DNA of 64,000 nucleotides from Bosea beijingensis (GTDB taxonomy: Bacteria; Pseudomonadota; Alphaproteobacteria; Rhizobiales; Beijerinckiaceae). This document shows, one piece after another, positions 52,151 through 60,541 of this stretch. The notes below the pieces were generated by a model. That model was not told where the DNA came from. It was given only the letters and a program-made list of their open reading frames with translations, and did no database searches. Position 1 is the first letter of the stretch; the number at the start of each line of letters is the position of its first letter. The DNA is taken from positions 3,910,009 to 3,974,008 of the forward strand of contig NZ_CP132359.1 of the NCBI RefSeq assembly GCF_030758975.1, written 5' to 3'. The translations under genes were made by a program, and so were the position numbers.

Positions 52151-52154
52151 CAAG

Positions 52155-52255
52155 GTCACCCCGGACAAGCCGCGTCAGCGGCGCTGATCCGGGATCCATG
52201 CCTGAGCCGTTCCGGCATGGATCCCGGGTCTTCGCTTCGCTCCGCCCGGGATGAC
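52155..52255. repeat. REP-like nested inverted repeat, second large copy
   Basis: Outer arms GTCACCCCGG and CCGGGATGAC and inner arms GGGATCCATGCC and GGCATGGATCCC match the plan of the 2629-2725 element, with 'CTTCGCTTCGCT' in the right-hand spacer of both. The copy lies between the imide-hydrolase-like gene and the amidohydrolase and abuts the latter's start, so it may affect its translation. Confidence 0.8.
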
Positions 52256-52277
52256 GACGGAGCGTGGATCGCCGGGC

Positions 52278-53150
52278 TCAGCCCGCCTTCTTCTCCTGCG
52301 CGATGAAATGCTCGGCGATCTGCTGGCCGGTCGCGATCCAGACGTCGCCGAACCCGCGGGCGCGGGCGAGGAACTCGCGCATGATGCCGATCCGCATCGG
52401 CCGGCCGGAGACCTGCGGGTGCATCACCATCGAGACGAGGCCGCCCCATTCGCGGAGCTGGTCGAGCTCGTCGTTCCAGATCGAAAGCACATGCTCCTTC
52501 GGGAACATCGGGCGCGGGGAGAAGCGCTGCGACAGGCCGTAGAGCCAGTCGTCGAAATACATGTCCACCGGTAATTCGATCGGGCCTTTCGAGCCGTCGC
52601 GCAATTTGTGGCGATAGGGCCGGATGTCGTCGCGGAAAGACGAGGAATAGAGAATGCCCTTGTCGCGGAGATAGCCGAGCAATTCGTCGTAGTTCTCGCC
52701 CGAGGGGGCGCGGTAGCCGACCGGCGTGACGCCGAGGATGCGCTTGAAGATGTCGAGCGTCTTGTCGATCTCTTCCTTGTCGACGGCGAGGTCGCCGGGT
52801 TCCGGCCGCTTGTGCGAATAGCCGTGATGGCCGATCTCGTGCCCGTCCTTGGCGATGGCTTCGCACATCGCCGGATGCACCTCGACGACCCAGCCCGGAA
52901 TGAAGAAGGTCGCCTTGATCTCCATGAGGCGGAGCTGCTCGAGGATCTTCGGCACGCCGACGCGCTGCTCGTAGCCGCCATGGGAAAGGGTCACCAGCCG
53001 GTCGGTGTTCTTCGCATCGTAGTTCAGCCAGGCGGTCTCGGCATCGACGTCGAAGGCCGGGAAGACCGCGCTGCGATAGCCCTCCGGCCAGGGATAGTCC
53101 GGCGCGGGGTCGGCGAGATTGGCGACGCGATGAGGGAAGTCGGTCAGCAT
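52278..53150 (-). CDS. Polysaccharide-deacetylase-family hydrolase (cyclic imide hydrolase / allantoinase-like)
   Basis: The 290-residue NodB-fold protein has 'AVFPAFDVDAETAWL' with the catalytic-type Asp, 'GHEIGHHGYSHKRPE' (about 104-118) with the metal His pair, and 'GYRAPSGENYDELL' (about 144-157). It has no signal peptide, so it is not an exported polysaccharide enzyme. Length and sequence type fit the cytoplasmic group that includes PuuE allantoinase and bacterial cyclic imide hydrolase (about 293 residues). Neighbouring hydantoinase, carbamoylase and amino-acid importer genes make an imide or hydantoin-like substrate more likely than a glycan. Confidence 0.82.
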   Translation of the reverse strand: MLTDFPHRVANLADPAPDYPWPEGYRSAVFPAFDVDAETAWLNYDAKNTDRLVTLSHGGYEQRVGVPKILEQLRLMEIKATFFIPGWVVEVHPAMCEAIAKDGHEIGHHGYSHKRPEPGDLAVDKEEIDKTLDIFKRILGVTPVGYRAPSGENYDELLGYLRDKGILYSSSFRDDIRPYRHKLRDGSKGPIELPVDMYFDDWLYGLSQRFSPRPMFPKEHVLSIWNDELDQLREWGGLVSMVMHPQVSGRPMRIGIMREFLARARGFGDVWIATGQQIAEHFIAQEKKAG

Positions 53151-53220
53151 GAGGGTCGTCTTTCGAGAGGAGCGCCCCTGCCGGATGGCCGGGGCGCGAC
53201 GGATGCGGATTATGACGTGA

Positions 53221-54063
53221 TCAGTTCTTGGCTTCGCCGTTGATCATCAGCTTGTCGACCTTGGCCTCGCCGAGCTCCCATTTCTTCAGCACGGCGGCAT
53301 AGGTGCCGTCAGCCAGCATGGTGGCGAAAGCCTTGGCGACGGCGTCGCGCAATTCGGTGTCCTTCTTGGCGAAGGCGAGACCCTGATAGACGGTGGTGAA
53401 GGGCGTGCCGAGGATGGCGTAGACGCCGGGCTCCTGGCCCATCAGATAGGGCAAGGTCTCGCTGCCTTGCACCGCGGCGTCGAGGCGCTTCTGGCGCAAT
53501 TGCGTGCGGGCGTCGGCCGAGCCTTCGGTGCCGACGATCTGCATGGCCGGCTTGCCCTTGGCCTCGCAGTTCTCCTTGCTCCAGGTTTCCATCTCCTTCG
53601 GGAAGGAGGTGCGGCGGCTGGCCCCGACCTTCTTGCCGCAAAGCGCGGCGAGATCCTTGAACTCGTCCTTGCGGTCGGCATTGGTGTAGAACTGTGCGCC
53701 CGAGGCGAGATAATCGACGAAATCGAGCGTTTCGCGCCGGCTCGGCAGGTCACTCATCCCCGACAGGATCATGTCGACGCGGCCGGTGGTCAGCGCCGGG
53801 ATCATGCCCTCGAAGCTGATCTCCTCCCATTTGATGGTGATGCCGAGCTTCTGGGCCAGTGCATTGCCGAGATCGATGTCGAGGCCGGTCAGCGTGCCGG
53901 TCTTGGGATCCTTGAACTCGAGCGGTGGGTAATTCGGCACATTGGCGACGGAGAGCGTCTTCTTCTCCAGGATGCGCGCCGGCAGGCTCTGGGCCTGGGC
54001 GAAACCGGTGGCGGCACAGAGCGCGATGGCCGTGAGGCCGAGCAGGACGGTCTTCTTGGACAT
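53221..54063 (-). CDS. Polar amino acid ABC transporter substrate-binding protein (family 3), copy B
   Basis: The 280-residue periplasmic protein has a signal peptide ending 'TGFAQAQS' (about 26). SBP_bac_3 features follow: 'VANVPNYPPLEFKDPKTGTLTGLDIDLGNALAQKLG', 'TTGRVDMILSGMSDLPSRRETLDFVDY' and two cysteines in 'ALCGKKVGA' and 'ENCEAKG', likely a disulfide. It is clearly paralogous to the protein at 56847 (same 'SDLPSRRE', same cysteine spacing). ATG 54063 has AAGGGG upstream. Last gene of the importer run. Confidence 0.92.
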   Translation of the reverse strand: MSKKTVLLGLTAIALCAATGFAQAQSLPARILEKKTLSVANVPNYPPLEFKDPKTGTLTGLDIDLGNALAQKLGITIKWEEISFEGMIPALTTGRVDMILSGMSDLPSRRETLDFVDYLASGAQFYTNADRKDEFKDLAALCGKKVGASRRTSFPKEMETWSKENCEAKGKPAMQIVGTEGSADARTQLRQKRLDAAVQGSETLPYLMGQEPGVYAILGTPFTTVYQGLAFAKKDTELRDAVAKAFATMLADGTYAAVLKKWELGEAKVDKLMINGEAKN

Positions 54064-54080
54064 GGTGTTCCCCTTCTTGG

Positions 54081-54899
54081 TCAATGACGGACGGCGTTGA
54101 TGAAGGCGCGGGTGCGCGCCTCCGTGGGATCGGTCAGCACGGTGCGCGGATCGCCGAGCTCGACGATCTGGCCCTGGTCCATGAAGGCGACGCGATGGCC
54201 GACGTCACGCGCGAAGCCGAGCTCGTGGGTGACGCAGATCATGGTCATGCCGGTCTCGGCGAGGTCGCGCATGACCTTGAGCACCTCGGAGACCAGTTCC
54301 GGATCGAGCGCCGAGGTCGGCTCGTCGAAGAGCAGCAGTTCGGGCCGCATCGCGAGCGAGCGGGCGATGGCGACGCGCTGCTGCTGGCCGCCGGAAAGCT
54401 GCGAGGGATAGGCATCGCGCTTGTCGGCGAGGCCGACCCGCTCCAGCAGGGCGAGCGCCCGCTTCGTCGCCTCCGCGGCCGGCTCCCGCAGCACCTGCAC
54501 CGGTCCCTCGATGATGTTCTGCAGGGCGGTGAGATGCGGGAACAGGTTGAAGCGCTGGAAGACCATGCCGATCGAGCGGCGCTGGCGGGCGATGGCCTTG
54601 TCGTCCAGTTCGTAGAGCTTGTTGCCCTCGCGGTGATAGCCGACGCGCTCGCCGGAGACCCAGAGCGCGCCGCCATCGATGCGCTCGAGCTGGTTGATGC
54701 AGCGCAGGAAGGTGCTCTTGCCCGAGCCGGAGGGGCCGATGATGCAGAGCACCTCGCCCTTGGGGACGGCGATGTCGATGCCCTTCAGCACCTTGAGCGG
54801 GCCGAACTGTTTCTCGACCCTCTCGGCAAGAACGAGCGGGGCGCCGGCGGCGAGATGATCCGGATCGGTCGTGCGGACCTGAGGCAGGGTGTCGGTCAT
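54081..54899 (-). CDS. Polar amino acid ABC transporter ATP-binding protein
   Basis: The 272-residue GlnQ-type ATPase has an N-terminal extension of about 20 residues. Walker A '[13 protein letters not shown]' (about 54-66), Q-loop '[13 protein letters not shown]', signature '[17 protein letters not shown]', Walker B '[15 protein letters not shown]' and H-loop '[12 protein letters not shown]' are complete. It sits 10 bases after the permease gene and 17 before the binding protein gene. Confidence 0.95.
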   Translation of the reverse strand: MTDTLPQVRTTDPDHLAAGAPLVLAERVEKQFGPLKVLKGIDIAVPKGEVLCIIGPSGSGKSTFLRCINQLERIDGGALWVSGERVGYHREGNKLYELDDKAIARQRRSIGMVFQRFNLFPHLTALQNIIEGPVQVLREPAAEATKRALALLERVGLADKRDAYPSQLSGGQQQRVAIARSLAMRPELLLFDEPTSALDPELVSEVLKVMRDLAETGMTMICVTHELGFARDVGHRVAFMDQGQIVELGDPRTVLTDPTEARTRAFINAVRH

Positions 54900-54909
54900 G
54901 GCCTGCTCC

Positions 54910-55743
54910 TCAGCGCTGCGCCGGCGCGGCGACGCCGCGGGCGTAATAGGCCTCGATCCGACCCTGGATCAGGCTGAGCACGGTGACGACCACCAGGTAC
55001 CAGATCGCCGCCACGATCAGCAGCTCGATGACCCGCGAATTGGCGTAGTAGATGTTCTGCGCGCTATGCAGGATCTCGGCGAACTGGATGACGCTCGCCA
55101 GCGATGTCAGCTTCACCATGCCGATGAACTCGTTGCCGATCGGCGGCACGATCACGCGCATCGCCTGCGGCATGATGATCCGTCGCAGGAGCTGGAGCCG
55201 CGTCATGCCCAGCGTCTGCGCCGCCTCGTACTGGCCGTTGTCGACCGATAACAGGCCGGCGCGCACCACTTCCGCGGTGAAGGCGCCCTGCTGGATGCCG
55301 AGCCCGAGCAAAGCCGCGACGAAGGGCGTCATCACGTCGACGGTCTTGAACGCGAACAGGCCGGGGATGCCGAGCGTCGGGAAGACCAGCGCGAGGTTGA
55401 ACCAGAGCAGCAATTGCAGCAGCGCCGGCACGGCCCGGAAGAACCAGATATAGCCGATCGCCGTGTTCGAGAGCACGGGATTGGCCGAGAGTCGCATCAC
55501 CGCGAAGACGACGCCGAGCGTGATGCCCAGCACCATCGCCAGGATCGCCATGACGATGGTGTTGACGAGGCCGGTCAGGATCGCCGGCACGGTCAGGAAT
55601 TCGGCGACATAGTCCCACTCGATCTGGCCGACGGCGAAGGCGCGTACGACCGCGGCGAGCGCGATGCAGACCACGCCTGCGCCGATGATCCGCCCGAAAT
55701 GCCGGCGCGGGACGATGATGAGGTGTTCGGTTTCAGCGGTCAT
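54910..55743 (-). CDS. Polar amino acid ABC transporter permease
   Basis: The 277-residue permease has an N-terminal helix (about 18-35) beyond the usual five, then '[58 protein letters not shown]' and the coupling loop '[34 protein letters not shown]' (about 187-220). Only one permease is encoded, so the channel should be a homodimer. GAGG precedes the ATG at 55743. It serves two different binding proteins encoded on either side. Confidence 0.92.
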   Translation of the reverse strand: MTAETEHLIIVPRRHFGRIIGAGVVCIALAAVVRAFAVGQIEWDYVAEFLTVPAILTGLVNTIVMAILAMVLGITLGVVFAVMRLSANPVLSNTAIGYIWFFRAVPALLQLLLWFNLALVFPTLGIPGLFAFKTVDVMTPFVAALLGLGIQQGAFTAEVVRAGLLSVDNGQYEAAQTLGMTRLQLLRRIIMPQAMRVIVPPIGNEFIGMVKLTSLASVIQFAEILHSAQNIYYANSRVIELLIVAAIWYLVVVTVLSLIQGRIEAYYARGVAAPAQR

Positions 55744-55821
55744 CTGGCCTCGATGGCTTGAGGTCGTCGGTGATAGGCGGTGGGTAAGCAAAAGACTTGC
55801 CGCCGGAGATTTGCCGCCGGC

Positions 55822-56811
55822 TCAGGCGGACTCCGGCGCGAGCAGCAGGATCTTTCCGACATGGCTGCCGCTTTCCATGTAGCGATGGGCGGCGGCGGCC
55901 TCCGCCAGCGGAAAGCTGCGATCGATGACGGGGCGGATGCAGCCAGCGGCGACATGCGGCCAGAGGTCACGCAGAACCCCGGCGACGATCCGCGCCTTGG
56001 CGGCGGGCGGCCGATCGCGCAGCGAGGTCGTGAACAGCGCCGCACGCTTGCGCATCATCGCGCCGAGATTGATCTCGGCGTCGCGTCCGCCCTGCAGGCC
56101 GATCATTGCGATGCGGCCGTCGAAGGCGAGCGCCGCGACGTTCCGGCCGAGATAGGCGGCGCCCATATTGTCGAGGATGACGTCGGCGCCGCGTCCGCCG
56201 GTCTCGGCCTCGATCACCGCGACGAAATCCTCGTCCGTATAGGAGATCGCCCGGTCGGCGCCGAAATCGCGGCAGCGACCCAGCTTTTCGGCGCTGCCGG
56301 CCGTGGCGAAGACGCGGGCGCCGATCGCCCTGGCCGCCTGGATGGCGAAGGAGCCGATGCCGCCGGCGCCGCCGTGGACGAGCAGGCTCTCGCCGGCCTG
56401 GAGGGCGCCGAGGTCGAGCACATTCGACCAGACGGTGCAGGCCGCCTCGGGCAAGGCTGCTGCCTCGACGAGGTCGATACCGGTCGGGATCGGGAGGACC
56501 TGCGCTGCGGGCGAAGCAACGAAGCTGGCATAGGCCCCGCTCGACACCAGGGCGCAGGCGGGATCGCCGACGCGCCAGCCGGACACGCCGGCCCCGACCT
56601 CCGCGATGACGCCCGAGCATTCATAGCCGATGATCCGCGGCAGGCTCTGCTCGATGCCGTAGGTGCCGCGCCGCTGCAGCAGGTCGGCATAGTTCAGCGC
56701 AGCGGCATGGACGCGCAGCACGATCTCGCCCGGCCCGGCGCGCGGGGCCGGGACGTCGCCCCAGACCAGCGCCTCCGGCCCGCCGAATTGCGCGAGCATC
56801 ACGGCCTTCAT
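55822..56811 (-). CDS. NADPH:quinone reductase-like zinc-independent MDR oxidoreductase
   Basis: The 329-residue protein starts 'MKAVMLAQFGGPEALVWGDVPAPRAGPGEIVLRVHAAALNYADLLQRRGTYG', the QOR pattern. It has 'VHGGAGGIGSFAIQAARAIGARVFATAGSAEKLG' (about 144-178) as the NADPH Rossmann loop and no structural-zinc cysteine cluster. Such enzymes reduce quinones or enones. It lies between the two importer halves. An ATG at 56847 overlaps the stop of the preceding gene by one base (TGATG) and could be the real coupled start, adding 12 residues. Confidence 0.9.
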   Translation of the reverse strand: MKAVMLAQFGGPEALVWGDVPAPRAGPGEIVLRVHAAALNYADLLQRRGTYGIEQSLPRIIGYECSGVIAEVGAGVSGWRVGDPACALVSSGAYASFVASPAAQVLPIPTGIDLVEAAALPEAACTVWSNVLDLGALQAGESLLVHGGAGGIGSFAIQAARAIGARVFATAGSAEKLGRCRDFGADRAISYTDEDFVAVIEAETGGRGADVILDNMGAAYLGRNVAALAFDGRIAMIGLQGGRDAEINLGAMMRKRAALFTTSLRDRPPAAKARIVAGVLRDLWPHVAAGCIRPVIDRSFPLAEAAAAHRYMESGSHVGKILLLAPESA

Positions 56812-56846
56812 CTGCTTGCTGTCCGCGCCGACCTCCTGGACCAGCA

Positions 56847-57716
56847 TCACTGGCCGGCGTCGATGGTCGGCTCGGGAAGGCTCTGCCGTTCGAGGCCGAA
56901 TTTCTTCAGCGCCTGCTGATAGCCGCCATTCTTCATCACCGCCGCGGTCGCCTTGGCGGCGGCGTCGCGCAATTCGGCGTTCTTCTTGTCGAAGGCGAGG
57001 CCGAACAGGGTCTTGTTTAAGGGCTCGCCGACTAAGGCGTAGGTATTGGGCTCGTCGGCCATCAGATAGGCGACATACTCTGGCCCGAGCACGGCTGCGT
57101 CGAGTCGGCCCTGCTTCAGTTCGAGCCGGGTCGCGGTCGCGCCGGCCGTACCGTTCACCGTGATCGCGGGCTTGCCGGCCCCGGCGCAGTTCTTCTCGCT
57201 CCAGGCCGCCGTCACCGGCATGTAGCTCGTGGTGCGGGGCGCGCCGACCGTCTTGCCGCAGAGATCGGCATTGCTCTTCAGTTCGCCAGCCTTGGCCGCC
57301 AGGGCGAAGGGCTGCGCACCGGTCGCGAGATAGTCGACGAAGGTCAGCTTCTCGCGGCGGGACGGCAGGTCGCTGATCGCGGTGCCGATCATGTCGATGC
57401 GGCCGGTCGTCAACGAGGTCATGAGCTGTTCGAAGCTCATCTCCTCCCACTTCACGGAGATGCCGAGTTCCCGAGCGATGGCATTGACGAGCTCGACATT
57501 GAAGCCGGCGCGCTCATTGGTCTTCGGGTCCTTGAAGGCCATCGGCGGATAGGTGGTCTCGATGCCGACGACTATCTGTCCGGCCGACTTGACCGCGGCC
57601 GGCAGCGGGATGGCGCCTTGCTGGGCAGAGGCAGGCGTCGTGGCAGCGAACGCGAACGACAGGGTGAAGGCGGCGGCGGAAAGGCAGCGTCCGGCCGAAA
57701 AATGAGCGGTCATCAT
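56847..57716 (-). CDS. Polar amino acid ABC transporter substrate-binding protein (family 3), copy A
   Basis: The 289-residue periplasmic protein has a signal peptide ending 'TTPASAQQ' (about 32). SBP_bac_3 features include 'VGIETTYPPMAFKDPKTNERAGFNVELVNAIARELG', 'LTTGRIDMIGTAISDLPSRREKLTFVDYLATGAQPFA', and cysteines in 'DLCGKTVGAP' and 'KNCAGAGKPA'. It is the first gene of the run and a diverged duplicate of the protein at 53221. It probably widens the ligand range of the shared permease. Confidence 0.92.
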   Translation of the reverse strand: MMTAHFSAGRCLSAAAFTLSFAFAATTPASAQQGAIPLPAAVKSAGQIVVGIETTYPPMAFKDPKTNERAGFNVELVNAIARELGISVKWEEMSFEQLMTSLTTGRIDMIGTAISDLPSRREKLTFVDYLATGAQPFALAAKAGELKSNADLCGKTVGAPRTTSYMPVTAAWSEKNCAGAGKPAITVNGTAGATATRLELKQGRLDAAVLGPEYVAYLMADEPNTYALVGEPLNKTLFGLAFDKKNAELRDAAAKATAAVMKNGGYQQALKKFGLERQSLPEPTIDAGQ

Positions 57717-57937
57717 GGTTCCCCGTTTTGCCGACCGGCGAGAGCGCGGGACCCGAGGGGTCGCGCAGGTTCGACAGCCGAGCGCCTTTTGACGCTGCGG
57801 CGATCTTAGCGGGCATGCCCGGGAACGGAGCGGCCGCGCGCTATGATATATTTCCGTCCTCTATTCGGTGCGCTTATATGCGCCGGGATCGTGCGGGCCG
57901 GGCCTTCTCCGCCCGTTTGACGAGCGAAGATCGAACC

Positions 57938-58261
57938 ATGAATCCCATCGAAACCTGGGCTTCCGGCTATGCCCTCACACGCGGATACCCGGCCCCGGAA
58001 GCCGTGCCGACCGGCCTGTGGCTGGAGATCGGCAAGCCGGCCTGACTCATGGACATGCCGTCTACGACCAGATCCTCACGCAGGCGGCGCATCGGCGGCT
58101 GGGATTGGAACCACGGTCATGGGTGCCCTGACGCGCCGCGCCATGGAACGCGACGCGAGCCAAGGCACCCTGATAGCGACGTCGGAGGGCCGGGCCCTGT
58201 ATCAGGCACTGGGCTGGAAACTTTGGTCGGAGATCACCTCGGTGATCAGCCCGGAGCACTG
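57938..58261 (+). pseudogene. Remnant of a GNAT-family acetyltransferase
   Basis: Frame one from the ATG at 57938 reads 'MNPIETWASGYALTRGYPAPEAVPTGLWLEIGKPA', a GNAT-type N-terminus, then stops at 58042-58044. Shortly after, another frame reads 'YDQILTQAAHRRLGL', and after a single-base shift near 58108 a third frame reads 'GTTVMGALTRRAMERDASQGTLIATSEGRALYQALGWKLWSEITSVISPEH', a typical acetyl-CoA-binding and C-terminal GNAT half. A large middle segment is missing. So the gene has an internal deletion plus at least one frameshift and is not functional. Confidence 0.75.
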
Positions 58262-58322
58262 AAACCCGGAACAGGACCATCCGCCTCGCGTTCCCAGGCT
58301 GACGCAAGCAGATGGTTGGACA

Positions 58323-58766
58323 ATGCGGCACAAGCTGATCCACGAAGCCGACGGGCAGAAGATCTTCGCCATCATCCTGGATGCCGGCGACGAGGCCATG
58401 GCCTGCCTGAAAGCCTTCGGCCGCGACCAGCGGCTGACGGCCGCGAGTTTCAAGGCGATCGGCGCCTTCGAACGGGCGGAGCTCAGCTTCTTCGACTGGG
58501 CGACGAAGGCCTATGAGCCGATTCCGGTCGATGAGCAGGTGGAGGTCGCCTCGCTGACCGGGGACATCGCCGTCGAGCCAGACGGCGAACCGGCCGTCCA
58601 TGTCCATGCCGTTCTCGGCCGCCTCGATGGCAGCGCGGTCGCGGGGCATCTCGACAAGGGCATCGTCCGCCCGACGCTGGAGATCATCCTGACCGAACAG
58701 CCGAGCTACCTGAAAAAGCGGCGCGATCACGAGACCGGCCTTATGCTCATCGCCCTGGATGACTAG
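58323..58766 (+). CDS. PPC domain (DUF296) protein
   Basis: The 147-residue protein is a single PPC/DUF296 domain: 'GDEAMACLKAFGRDQRLTAASFKAIGAFERAELSFFDW' (about 22-60), 'VEVASLTGDIAVEPDGEPAVHVHAVLGRLDGSAVAGHL' (about 75-112) and 'RPTLEIILTEQPSYLKKRRDHETGLMLI'. In plants this domain trimerises in AT-hook proteins; bacterial stand-alone versions have unknown roles. The conserved 'HVHAVLG' His pair could bind metal. The ATG fits the family start. Confidence 0.85.
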   Translation: MRHKLIHEADGQKIFAIILDAGDEAMACLKAFGRDQRLTAASFKAIGAFERAELSFFDWATKAYEPIPVDEQVEVASLTGDIAVEPDGEPAVHVHAVLGRLDGSAVAGHLDKGIVRPTLEIILTEQPSYLKKRRDHETGLMLIALDD

Positions 58767-58799
58767 ACCAGTGAGCCATTTCGGGAGAACAGGAACGGC

Positions 58800-59216
58800 A
58801 TGATGCGCAATCTCATCGCAGCGACGGCGACCCTGCTGACCGTGCTGGTTTCGCTGCCCGCCAGCGCCCAGTTCGACGCGACGCCGGGCAATGGCCCGCT
58901 CTATCCCGGCGGCCCGCGGCAAGGCCTTGGGCCGCCTTCGATCACGGACAATGTGCCGGATATCCGGCTGCGTTCGAGCCAGGGCGGGATTCCGGGTGCC
59001 GGGCCGCCGGTCGGAGCCGGCGCCCCCAGCCCGCGCTTCTACGAGCCGAGCGCATCATCGGGCAGGTCCTATCGCCACGCGGAGCGGACGAGCGGGCTCG
59101 GGCGTCATTGCCGAACGCCGGCACGGCAATGCACCCTGGCACGACCTGCCTCCCTCGGGGACGATTGCTCCTGCCGCACGTCCAAGGGGCGCCGGCAAGG
59201 CTTCGTCGTCCGTTAG
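58800..59216 (+). CDS. Hypothetical exported protein, possibly frameshifted
   Basis: The 138-residue frame begins 'MMRNLIAATATLLTVLVSLPASAQ', a clear signal peptide, followed by a Gly/Pro-rich segment ('GPLYPGGPRQGLGPPSITD'). After about residue 80 the sequence becomes Arg/Ser/Cys-rich, while the +1 frame reads more protein-like ('VIAERRHGNAPWHDLPPSGTIAPAARP'). A frameshift, real or artefactual, near 59045-59100 is possible. No family is recognised. It lies in a short run of small genes. Confidence 0.55.
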   Translation: MMRNLIAATATLLTVLVSLPASAQFDATPGNGPLYPGGPRQGLGPPSITDNVPDIRLRSSQGGIPGAGPPVGAGAPSPRFYEPSASSGRSYRHAERTSGLGRHCRTPARQCTLARPASLGDDCSCRTSKGRRQGFVVR

Positions 59217-59225
59217 CACCAGATC

Positions 59226-59540
59226 ATGCAGTCGCTCTCGTCCAGACAGGAACTGCGCCGCGCTTTCAAGCATATCGAGCGCGAGTTGCCGCCCCGGCTG
59301 GCCGCAGGCTTGCGATGGCTGCGTCATCCCGATTCCCGGCTGGTCCGCATTCCCGCCGGCATCGCCCTGATCGCCGGCGGGATCTTCTCGTTCCTGCCTC
59401 TGCTCGGCGCCTGGATGCTGCCGCTCGGCCTGCTGCTGCTCGCCGCGGACGTGCCGTTCCTGCAAAAGCCGATGGCCCGCTTCGCGCTGTGGTGCCTCGG
59501 CCTCCTCAATCGCTTTCGCTCCCGGCGGAAACGCGACTGA
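59226..59540 (+). CDS. Small membrane protein, two predicted helices
   Basis: The 104-residue protein has a basic helical N-terminus (about 1-38), then 'LVRIPAGIALIAGGIFSFLPLLGAWMLPLGLLLLAADVPFL' as one or two membrane helices (about 39-78), and a basic C-terminus 'FRSRRKRD'. Proteins of this type are sometimes labelled transmembrane proteins of unknown role. It converges with the nitroreductase-like gene eight bases away. Function unknown. Confidence 0.7.
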   Translation: MQSLSSRQELRRAFKHIERELPPRLAAGLRWLRHPDSRLVRIPAGIALIAGGIFSFLPLLGAWMLPLGLLLLAADVPFLQKPMARFALWCLGLLNRFRSRRKRD

Positions 59541-59548
59541 GGGGACCG

Positions 59549-60538
59549 TCAGACGATCAGTTCGCCGAGAGGCAGGCGTGCCCGGGCTGCACCGGCACCG
59601 GGCGGTATCCGGCCGAACCGGAAGACATTGACGAGCCTGCGACCGGCCGGCAGCGGATGGCGCGCGACGAGAGCGGCGTTGCTGACGGGCCAGTCGGCCA
59701 GCACCGAGATCGGACAGGCGCAGAGCTCCTGCGCCGCCAGCGCAAGCCAGGCGCGATAGAAGGCGCGCCCGGTCTCCAGCGGATCCTCGCCGAGCGGCCT
59801 GTGAAAGACGGCAATCGCACCCGCCGCCGTTTTCGTACGCTCCCGCGTCAGTGGCTCGGCAAGGCCGATGCGTCTCAGAACCGGGAACAAGGGCCCGAGC
59901 ACGAGCGAGGCCCCTATCGCCTCGACGCTCCCCAAGGTCATAGCCTCAGCATTGAGGCCGTCACGATCATAACGCGGGTGGCGGCGCGACAGCCGCATCC
60001 AGGCGAGCAGCTCGCGCCGATGCTCGTCCTCGCACAGGAAATGGAAGCCGGCGCGGTCCGCCAGCTCCGCGATCTCCGTCACGGCAGAGCCCGGCGGGAC
60101 GATGAGGAGGTCGGGCTCGGCGGCGAGCTTTTGAAGGCTGTCCCGGAGCGCCGCATCGGCCGGCAGAAAGCGACCGCGCCAGGAGCGGCGACCTGCGACC
60201 GCCGAGGCGAGCGGGTCCGCTGCCCCGCCGGAGGCAAGCGTCAGGCGCGCGATCACGCGTAGCCCGGAGATCTCTCCCTCCCGATCGTCCAGCGCGACCT
60301 GCGCGATCCGCAGGCCATGGCGGCCGCAGGCCAGCGACAGGCCTTCTAGCGCAGCGCCATGCGAAAGCCGGACATCGTGCCCGGTCGGGTCGGCCGCCGG
60401 CAGGCGCCGTTGTCCGTCCTCCAGCAGGAGCACCGTATCCGCCGCAAGCAGACGCCAGCGTGTCGGCTGGATATTGTGAACGCTTGGCGCCAGGCTGGCC
60501 TCGGCGATCAACTCCCGGAACAGGTCGCTACCGAGCAT
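59549..60538 (-). CDS. Nitroreductase-family protein (Acg-like)
   Basis: The 329-residue protein opens 'FRELIAEASLAPSVHNIQPTRWRL' (about 6-29), the FMN-contacting start of nitroreductase-fold proteins, and has 'AVAGRRSWRGRF' and a C-terminal 'RAFYRAWLALAAQELCACPISVLADWPVSN' matching the second half. It is longer than ordinary nitroreductases and fits the Acg-like group, some of which bind but do not use FMN in standard reductions. It is the last gene of the minus-strand E1-like operon, three bases after the acetyltransferase gene. Confidence 0.82.
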   Translation of the reverse strand: MLGSDLFRELIAEASLAPSVHNIQPTRWRLLAADTVLLLEDGQRRLPAADPTGHDVRLSHGAALEGLSLACGRHGLRIAQVALDDREGEISGLRVIARLTLASGGAADPLASAVAGRRSWRGRFLPADAALRDSLQKLAAEPDLLIVPPGSAVTEIAELADRAGFHFLCEDEHRRELLAWMRLSRRHPRYDRDGLNAEAMTLGSVEAIGASLVLGPLFPVLRRIGLAEPLTRERTKTAAGAIAVFHRPLGEDPLETGRAFYRAWLALAAQELCACPISVLADWPVSNAALVARHPLPAGRRLVNVFRFGRIPPGAGAARARLPLGELIV

Positions 60539-60541
60539 CGC

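Noticed and set aside
52278..53150. Calling the NodB-fold gene a peptidoglycan or chitin deacetylase
   Set aside because: No signal peptide or membrane anchor, and the surrounding genes are for cyclic amides and amino-acid uptake.
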